From Gemmatimonadota bacterium (lineage in GTDB: Bacteria; Gemmatimonadota; Gemmatimonadetes; Palauibacterales; Palauibacteraceae): a stretch of DNA of 5,027 nucleotides. The stretch lies in assembly GCA_013042495.1 (NCBI GenBank), contig JABDQB010000109.1, positions 1 to 5,027 of the forward strand. Direction: 5' to 3'. Positions 1-4,162 of the stretch are shown piece by piece; position 1 is the first letter of the stretch, and each line of letters begins with the position of its first letter. Below the pieces are notes generated by a model. The model saw nothing but the letters and a program-made list of their open reading frames with translations. It did no database searches and was not told where the DNA came from. Both the position numbers and the translations under genes were made by a program.

Positions 1-161
1 CCACTGAAGTCGACCGTGGTGCATACTTCCTGGGACGCGAACAGGGCTCCGCCTGCGCCTCCCGTCGCGTCCGCGAGACCTGCCGGATTCTCGCCATTGC
101 ATGCGCCGAGCATGACCGTGGCCAGAATCACGCCGGTGGCGACCCTCCATTGATTCCTCAT
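1..161 (-). CDS. Putative lipoprotein, 5' part only (runs off left edge)
   Basis: This is an open reading frame of 53 codons read leftward from an ATG at 161-159, with no stop before the window edge. The N-terminus begins MRNQWRVATGVILATVMLGAC. It has a short basic n-region, a hydrophobic stretch at residues 7-18 and a lipobox L-G-A-C with Cys21 as the lipidated residue, followed by Asn. That is the pattern of a signal-peptidase-II (LspA) substrate, and Asn rather than Asp at +2 favours the outer membrane under the E. coli rule. The mature part is Gly/Ala-rich (residues 27-40) and then reads QEVCTTVDFS, with a second cysteine. The start is supported by a GAGGGGG ribosome-binding site just upstream. 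The gene is divergent from the histidine kinase gene, so the two may share regulatory DNA. I do not recognise the mature protein and assign no function. Confidence 0.8.
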   Translation of the reverse strand, partial: MRNQWRVATGVILATVMLGACNGENPAGLADATGGAGGALFASQEVCTTVDFS

Positions 162-164
162 CTT

Positions 165-171
165 CCCCCTC
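165..171 (-). promoter_or_regulatory. Ribosome-binding site of the lipoprotein gene
   Basis: Read on the minus strand, GAGGGGG lies just before the ATG at 161-159, with GAGG at a spacing of about 6 bases. This is a strong purine-rich Shine-Dalgarno match and is the main reason for choosing this start. A second purine run (GAAGGAAG) lies further upstream and is too distant to be needed. Confidence 0.6.
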
Positions 172-286
172 GCTTCCTTCGGTAGAATAGACTGCACACC
201 GCGCAGCCTCCCACACGGAGACCGCCGGCACATCTCACGAACCGGTACGCGCAATTCCGGGGCCTTCGTTTCGACTTTCTGTAAAC

Positions 287-296
287 TGTTGCAACA
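287..296. repeat. 10-bp perfect palindrome TGTTGCAACA
   Basis: TGTTGCAACA equals its own reverse complement and does not extend further on either side (C286/T297 mismatch). It sits directly before a TATAAC hexamer in the divergent intergenic region, a plausible position for an operator. No binding protein can be named from the sequence, and a 10-bp palindrome can arise by chance. Confidence 0.35.
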
Positions 297-445
297 TATA
301 ACGCTACGAGCCTATCAATCATTCCTGGGTCAACGTCAGAATGTAGCTGTGACGCTACGATCGATGGCGTCAAAGCAACAGCTCGGAAGGGTTCGTCGCT
401 CGCCGACCATAGCGCGCCGTCTCCGGCCCGAGCTACTATGGCAGC

Positions 446-1753
446 ATGGCGCTGAGAAGAGATCAGGCGGCCGCGATTTCTGATGCGGAGTCCCGGGACG
501 GAGCGACTTCACGGAGCTTGTCTCTGCGGGTCCGTCTGATCGGGGGGCTTCTGATTCTTTTGTTTCTGGCCCTGTTCTCGCTGGCGGTCGTGGTGTTCGT
601 GTGGGACGAGCTCAATCTCAGCACCGACTACCTTTATGGGGTGCTGGTGGTCGCGATCGGACTCGATCTGGTGCTTCTCGGCCTCGTGGCCAACTACCGG
701 TTGCGCGTTTTGGTCCTGCGCCCCGTGGAGGCCATGGTCGACGGGGCCGAACGGATTGCATCGGGTCTCGAGCGAGAACGGCTGCCCGGCTCGGATACCG
801 CTGAAATCGAGCGGCTGTCACGGGCGGTGAACCGGATGGCAGACCGGCTCATCCACAACCAGGATCTTCTCGCGGAGAACGTCCGGTCACTCGATGCGAC
901 CAACCGTGAACTGTCGGCAGCGCGCAGCAGCCTTGCCAGGGCCGACAAGCTGGCGTCCATCGGGCAACTGGCATCCGGGATCGCGCACGAGATCGGTAAT
1001 CCGTTAGGGGCGATTCTCGGCTACGTGGAATTGGGCCGCCGAAGCGGTGAACGAGAAGCCGAGTGGCTCAGCGGGATCTCTCACGAAGCGGGGCGAATCG
1101 ACGCGATCGTCAGAGGCTTGCTCGACTACGGTAGACCCAAAGCCGCGGCGACGCGGGAAGTGAACGTCAATCCGGTCATCGAGCAGGCCCTGGAGTTGAT
1201 GCGCGTCCAGGGTCGTCTGAAGGACGTCGAGGTCCGGATGGACCTGGCATCGGGCGATGCGGCGGTGACGGCGGATCCGTTCCAACTCGAACAGGTCCTC
1301 GTGAACCTCCTTCTCAATTCGATCGACGCGATCCATGAGACCGGTGCACCCCGGTGGCTCGGAGTCCGTTCCAGGAGCACGACCATCAGCGCCGGCGACC
1401 GTTGGGGGAGTATTCGCAGCCGCCGCGGCGACCCGCAGGGAATCGACTATTCGCACCTGAGGCGGCTCGACCAGGCCCGTGACCCCGGGCCGGTGCGTCT
1501 GCTGGCGGAAGATGACCTGGCAGTGGAGATCATGATGATGGACAGCGGACCGGGGATCCCGGCCGAAGACGTGCGGCGAGTGTTTGATCCCTTCTTTACG
1601 ACCAAGGAGCCGGGCCTGGGGACAGGACTTGGCCTGGCAGTGTCGGCGCGCCTCATCGAGATCATGGGGGGGACGATCGAGGCGGTCCCCGCCGATGATG
1701 ACGGAGCGACCTTCAGAATTCTCTTACCGGCGGCGCTGGAGCGGGTGGAATGA
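446..1753 (+). CDS. Membrane sensor histidine kinase, NtrB-like, with HAMP domain
   Basis: This 435-residue kinase is predicted to autophosphorylate on His181 and pass the phosphate to the response regulator encoded next to it. A basic cytoplasmic N-terminus (1-30) is followed by TM1 (about 31-53), a periplasmic loop of only about 9 residues, TM2 (about 63-83), HAMP (about 84-138, with the LRPVEAM start) and a coiled coil (139-165). The HisKA H-box is HEIGNPL, with His181. The ATPase domain shows the N-box (Asn287 and Asn291 in VNLLLNSIDAI), the G1 box DSGPGIP (366-372), the F-box FDPFFTTK (380-387) and the G2 box GLGTGLGL (390-397). About 40 extra Arg-rich residues lie between the N- and G1 boxes. 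With no real extracellular domain, sensing is probably through the membrane or HAMP. The ATG at 446 has only a weak Shine-Dalgarno; TTG at 518 (residue 25) is a less likely start. The stop overlaps the regulator start (ATGA), so the two are surely partners. The physiological signal is unknown. Confidence 0.93.
   Translation: MALRRDQAAAISDAESRDGATSRSLSLRVRLIGGLLILLFLALFSLAVVVFVWDELNLSTDYLYGVLVVAIGLDLVLLGLVANYRLRVLVLRPVEAMVDGAERIASGLERERLPGSDTAEIERLSRAVNRMADRLIHNQDLLAENVRSLDATNRELSAARSSLARADKLASIGQLASGIAHEIGNPLGAILGYVELGRRSGEREAEWLSGISHEAGRIDAIVRGLLDYGRPKAAATREVNVNPVIEQALELMRVQGRLKDVEVRMDLASGDAAVTADPFQLEQVLVNLLLNSIDAIHETGAPRWLGVRSRSTTISAGDRWGSIRSRRGDPQGIDYSHLRRLDQARDPGPVRLLAEDDLAVEIMMMDSGPGIPAEDVRRVFDPFFTTKEPGLGTGLGLAVSARLIEIMGGTIEAVPADDDGATFRILLPAALERVE
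1738..1741 (+). promoter_or_regulatory. Ribosome-binding site of the sigma-54 activator
   Basis: GGAG lies inside the last codons of the kinase, with an 8-base spacer to the ATG at 1750. Together with the 4-base ATGA overlap it fixes the regulator start and indicates translational coupling of kinase and regulator. Confidence 0.55.
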
Positions 1754-3114
1754 AGATCCTCGTGGTAGATGACGACGCCGGGTTGAGGCGAACGGCTTCC
1801 CTCATCCTCGAGAACGAGGGCTACGACGTGGCAACGGCCTCCGACGGCGAGGAGGCGCTCGCCCGGGCGGCCGAATGGCTACCAGACCTCATTCTCACGG
1901 ACGTTCGCATGCCGGGCGTTGACGGGCTGGAGTTCCTGGAGCGGCATCGGGAGGCGGGCGGCTCCGGTCGCACGATCGTGATGACCGCGTACGGAAGTCA
2001 GGATCTGGCGGTGGAGGCCATTCGAAAGGGCGCATACGACTACATCGATAAGCCCTTCTCGCCGGAAGCGCTGCTGCTCAGGATACGGATCGCCGAGGAA
2101 CATGGCTCCAAGGACAGGGAAATCCGGCGGCTGCGTAAGGAGATCCGGGTCGAGAAGCGGCGCGGCAACATCGTCGTCGCAAGCGCCGGTATGAAGGCGG
2201 CCGTCGAACTGGCGGAGCGGGTCGCCCAGCATCCAACCACCGTCCTGATCACCGGTGAGAGTGGCACCGGTAAGGAACTGGTCGCACGGCTCATTCACCA
2301 GGCATCGGCCCGCGCCGACGGTCCCTTCGTTCCGGTCAACTGCGGGGCCATCCCCGAAAACCTGCTCGAGTCTGAGCTGTTCGGTCATGTAAAGGGGTCC
2401 TTTACCGGCGCGTCCCGCGATCGGGCCGGGTTGTTCGAGGAGGCCCAGGGCGGCACGCTCCTCCTGGACGAGATCGGCGAACTGCCGCAGGCGCTTCAGG
2501 TCAAGCTGCTCCGTGCTCTGCAGGAAGGGGAGATCCGGCGAGTGGGGGAATCGACGGCCCGGAAGCTGGACGTACGTATACTGGCGGCCACCGCACGGGA
2601 CCTCGAAGCCGATGTCCAGGAGGGGATCTTCCGCTCGGATCTCTACTATCGGATCAACGTCGTCCGCGTTCACCTTCCGCCTCTTCGGCACCGGGTCGAC
2701 GACGTTCCTGTCTTGCTCCAGCACTTCCTGGATCTGTACAACGAGTCGCTGGGGCTGGCCATCGAGGGCTTCGAGCCGGAAGCCGTCAAGGCGCTGTCCG
2801 GCTACTCGTGGCCCGGCAACATTCGCGAGCTGGAGAACGTGGTGGAACGGGCAATGGTGCTGTCGGACCACGATCGAATCGATGCGGAAGACGTGCCGGA
2901 AGCCATCCGGGACCCCAAGGCGTCGCTGAAGGCGGGTGGGGGCAACCTGTCGAGTGACGAACTCTCGGTGAAGAAGCGCACGTGGGAACTCGAGAAGCAC
3001 TTGATTGGAAGGGCGCTCGAAGTAACGGGTGGCAACCGCACGAGAGCGGCTGAACTGCTGGACCTTAGCTATCGCGCGCTTCTGTATAAGATTCGCGACT
3101 ACGGCCTGGAGTAG
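1750..3114 (+). CDS. Sigma-54-dependent response regulator, NtrC family
   Basis: This 454-residue regulator has the full NtrC-type order and length. The receiver (1-120) has the acidic pair Asp7/Asp8, phosphoacceptor Asp51 in LTDVRMPG, Thr79 and Lys101, so it looks competent for phosphorylation. A charged linker follows (about 121-140). The AAA+ domain (about 141-375) has Walker A GESGTGKE (169-176), the sigma-54 contact loop as GSFTGA (216-221) and Walker B TLLLDE (236-241). A C-terminal Fis-type helix-turn-helix (about 424-454) runs through GGNRTRAAELLDLS. In this family the phosphorylated protein forms a ring that hydrolyses ATP to remodel sigma-54 polymerase. The contact loop has Ser where most members have Ala (GAFTGA), a variant that I take to be functional because all other motifs are intact. 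The gene overlaps the kinase by 4 bases. The sigma-54 promoter at 3247-3262 is its obvious candidate target. No specific gene name can be justified. Confidence 0.96.
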   Translation: MKILVVDDDAGLRRTASLILENEGYDVATASDGEEALARAAEWLPDLILTDVRMPGVDGLEFLERHREAGGSGRTIVMTAYGSQDLAVEAIRKGAYDYIDKPFSPEALLLRIRIAEEHGSKDREIRRLRKEIRVEKRRGNIVVASAGMKAAVELAERVAQHPTTVLITGESGTGKELVARLIHQASARADGPFVPVNCGAIPENLLESELFGHVKGSFTGASRDRAGLFEEAQGGTLLLDEIGELPQALQVKLLRALQEGEIRRVGESTARKLDVRILAATARDLEADVQEGIFRSDLYYRINVVRVHLPPLRHRVDDVPVLLQHFLDLYNESLGLAIEGFEPEAVKALSGYSWPGNIRELENVVERAMVLSDHDRIDAEDVPEAIRDPKASLKAGGGNLSSDELSVKKRTWELEKHLIGRALEVTGGNRTRAAELLDLSYRALLYKIRDYGLE

Positions 3115-3126
3115 GTCGGAGGCCGG

Positions 3127-3144
3127 AATCGAACTGCCTCGATT
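3127..3144 (+). other. Weak hairpin downstream of the activator gene
   Basis: AATCGA at 3127-3132 and TCGATT at 3139-3144 are perfect inverted repeats around a 6-base loop. GG at 3125-3126 could add two pairs with CC at 3147-3148 across an AA bulge. It begins about 13 bases after the regulator stop, where a terminator would be expected. The stem is short and AT-rich and no T-run follows, so it is at best a weak or factor-assisted terminator. Confidence 0.25.
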
Positions 3145-3151
3145 AACCGAA

Positions 3152-3173
3152 AGTGTGGTATATGTGCCATACT
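3152..3173. promoter_or_regulatory. Candidate activator-binding dyad (upstream activating sequence)
   Basis: This is an imperfect palindrome with arms AGTGTGGTATA and TGTGCCATACT, in which 8 of 11 positions are symmetric, including the outer AGT/ACT and inner TGG/CCA. Its centre is about 110 bp upstream of the transcription start predicted from the sigma-54 promoter. That is a usual place for an NtrC-family binding site, which works by DNA looping. The family binds dyads as dimers through the Fis-type helix-turn-helix. That the activator encoded just upstream is the protein that binds here is inference. Confidence 0.45.
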
Positions 3174-3192
3174 CCGGAATCGCGAAGCGTGG

Positions 3193-3204
3193 CGTTATTT
3201 AACG
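3193..3204. repeat. Short AT-rich inverted repeat between dyad and promoter
   Basis: CGTTA-TT-TAACG is a perfect inverted repeat with 5-base arms. Its centre lies 36 bp downstream of the dyad centre and about 75 bp upstream of the predicted start site, in the most AT-rich part of this region. It could be a second protein site or a flexible segment that helps looping. I see no good match to an IHF consensus, and its role is not known. Confidence 0.3.
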
Positions 3205-3246
3205 TAACTCATTGCAGGTATTGACGTTGACTCGAATCGTCCGAAA

Positions 3247-3262
3247 TGGCACAACAGATGCT
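3247..3262 (+). promoter_or_regulatory. Sigma-54 (-24/-12) promoter for the sugar transferase operon
   Basis: TGGCAC-N5-ATGCT matches the sigma-54 consensus TGGCAC-N5-TTGC(A/T) at 10 of 11 fixed positions. The essential GG (3248-3249) and GC (3260-3261) are at the exact required distance. The predicted transcription start is near 3273, giving a leader of about 32 bases before the ATG at 3305. The promoter follows directly after a sigma-54 activator gene, and a dyad lies upstream at a fitting distance, so the match is supported by context as well as by sequence. It also argues against the TTG start at 3212, which would lie upstream of the transcript. Confidence 0.8.
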
Positions 3263-3304
3263 CGAACCGGGGCGTATGACATCTTCCCCGAGAACGAGCA
3301 CGCC

Positions 3305-4162
3305 ATGAGCACGGACGATAGAGTGAAAGATCTGGGTGGCGTCGCAGCGATGCGGCTGCGGCAGGGAGGTGCGGCCAGACGTCGCTTCGTCCGTCTGGAC
3401 GGGCCCCGTGGACCTCGGCTGGAGTCGGAAGGCCCGATGGGGCGGGACGTTGGGAAGATCGAGGAATTCCTGCTCCGGGCGGCCAATTTCGTGGTCACCG
3501 TGATGGCGTTGATCATCTTGCTTCCTGTCATCCTGGTTATCGCCGTGGCGGTTCGTCTCGACTCACCGGGACCCATCATCTATCGCCAGCTTCGAGTCGG
3601 CCTGGACCGGCGAGGCCGAACCGATACAAGGGACAGCACCGGACGCCGGGTCAACGACCTGGGCGGCCGTCCGTTCATGATCTACAAGTTCCGGACGATG
3701 CGAGTGGACGCGGAGCTCGATTCCGGCCCCGTGTGGGCCCGTTTGGACGACGATCGCGCGACGCGCGTCGGCCGGCTGCTACGCAAGACGCGAATGGACG
3801 AAATTCCCCAATTCCTGAACGTGCTCAAGGGTGACATGGCGGTGGTGGGCCCGCGTCCCGAAAGGCCGAATTTCGTCCTGGAGCTGCGGAAGGAAATCGA
3901 CGGATATCGGCTGCGCAATCGGGTAAAGCCTGGCATCACCGGGTGGGCCCAGGTCAATCGCCCTGCGGATGTTTCGGTTTCCGACGTTCGCGAGAAGGTG
4001 GACTACGACATCGAATATGTGCGCCGCCGCTCGCTCTGGTTCGACGTGATGATCATGCTGAAGACTCTGCCGGTGATGTTCGAGCGTGACAAGCCGGTCG
4101 ACGACGGTGTTGGGCGAGACCAGCCCGTTCCACCCCACGACGACCAGGAGCCAGGGGAATGA
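3305..4162 (+). CDS. Polyprenyl-phosphate sugar-1-phosphate transferase (exopolysaccharide initiation)
   Basis: This 285-residue enzyme belongs to the bacterial sugar transferase family (PglC/WbaP catalytic-domain type). The family transfers a sugar-1-phosphate from a nucleotide sugar to undecaprenyl phosphate at the inner membrane, the first step of lipid-linked glycan assembly. A hydrophobic re-entrant helix (about 62-83, with a Pro at 74) is followed by RLDSPGPIIYRQLRVG, then GGRPFMIYKFRTM (120-132). The catalytic Asp165-Glu166 pair lies in MDEIPQFLNVLKGDM, followed by VVGPRPERP and KPGITGWAQVN. It has only the catalytic core and lacks the four-helix N-terminal part of WbaP. Two oddities are a basic, low-complexity N-terminus of about 45 residues and a polar insert at 101-121. 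I chose the ATG at 3305 because it is the first in-frame ATG after the sigma-54 start site; its Shine-Dalgarno is weak. ATG at 3437, behind GGAAGG, would give a 241-residue minimal enzyme and remains possible. The sugar cannot be told from sequence. Confidence 0.92.
   Translation: MSTDDRVKDLGGVAAMRLRQGGAARRRFVRLDGPRGPRLESEGPMGRDVGKIEEFLLRAANFVVTVMALIILLPVILVIAVAVRLDSPGPIIYRQLRVGLDRRGRTDTRDSTGRRVNDLGGRPFMIYKFRTMRVDAELDSGPVWARLDDDRATRVGRLLRKTRMDEIPQFLNVLKGDMAVVGPRPERPNFVLELRKEIDGYRLRNRVKPGITGWAQVNRPADVSVSDVREKVDYDIEYVRRRSLWFDVMIMLKTLPVMFERDKPVDDGVGRDQPVPPHDDQEPGE
4146..4150 (+). promoter_or_regulatory. Ribosome-binding site of the REC-GGDEF-like gene
   Basis: AGGAG lies 8 bases before the ATG at 4159, inside the end of the sugar transferase gene. 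It decides between the adjacent in-frame ATGs at 4159 and 4162 in favour of 4159, and gives the same 8-base spacing as at the activator gene. Confidence 0.6.

Larger units (their letters stand above)
162..445. other. Divergent intergenic region between lipoprotein and kinase genes
   Basis: This stretch of 284 bases separates the two divergent genes and must hold both sets of 5' signals. It contains a relatively AT-rich patch at 281-300, a perfect 10-bp palindrome TGTTGCAACA at 287-296, and the 9-base direct repeat ACGCTACGA at 301-309 and 352-360. TATAAC at 297-302 resembles a -10 hexamer for the kinase, and TATTCT (minus strand, 189-184) one for the lipoprotein. Neither has a convincing -35 partner at 16-18 bp, so I do not call promoters. 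The short reading frames across this stretch have no domain-like features, and I treat them as noncoding. Confidence 0.5.
3115..3304. other. Regulatory intergenic region before the sugar transferase gene
   Basis: These 190 bases hold a weak hairpin just after the regulator stop, an imperfect 22-bp dyad, an AT-rich inverted repeat and a sigma-54 promoter, all described separately. A TTG at 3212 is in frame with the sugar transferase, but the 31 codons it would add cross the promoter and lack the GC-rich third positions of the neighbouring genes. I therefore treat the region as noncoding leader and control DNA. Confidence 0.7.

Noticed and set aside
297..302. TATAAC as a sigma-70 -10 box for the kinase gene
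   Set aside because: No hexamer close to TTGACA is found at 16-18 bp upstream, so the promoter cannot be supported from sequence alone.
158..373. A 71-codon minus-strand frame upstream of the lipoprotein
   Set aside because: It covers the likely control region of the lipoprotein gene and its ribosome-binding site, and it shows no recognisable domain.
289..483. A 64-codon plus-strand frame running into the kinase gene
   Set aside because: It starts within the AT-rich intergenic patch, has a composition unlike the true genes, no motifs, and overlaps the kinase start in another frame.
1004..1456. A 150-codon minus-strand frame inside the kinase gene
   Set aside because: It is a shadow of the kinase coding strand without its own ribosome-binding site or recognisable motifs.
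1879..3000. A 373-codon open frame on the minus strand
   Set aside because: It lies wholly antisense to the sigma-54 activator, whose motifs are all intact. High GC in third positions creates such long antisense frames. The translation shows no domain-like pattern.
3154..3169. A second sigma-54 promoter on the minus strand (TGGCAC at 3169-3164)
   Set aside because: The -12 part reads CCACA and lacks the required GC pair, so only half of the element is present. It is better explained as an arm of the dyad.
3212..3304. TTG at 3212 as the sugar transferase start (316 residues)
   Set aside because: The extra 31 codons cross the sigma-54 promoter, lie upstream of its predicted transcription start, and use AT-rich third positions unlike the gene body.
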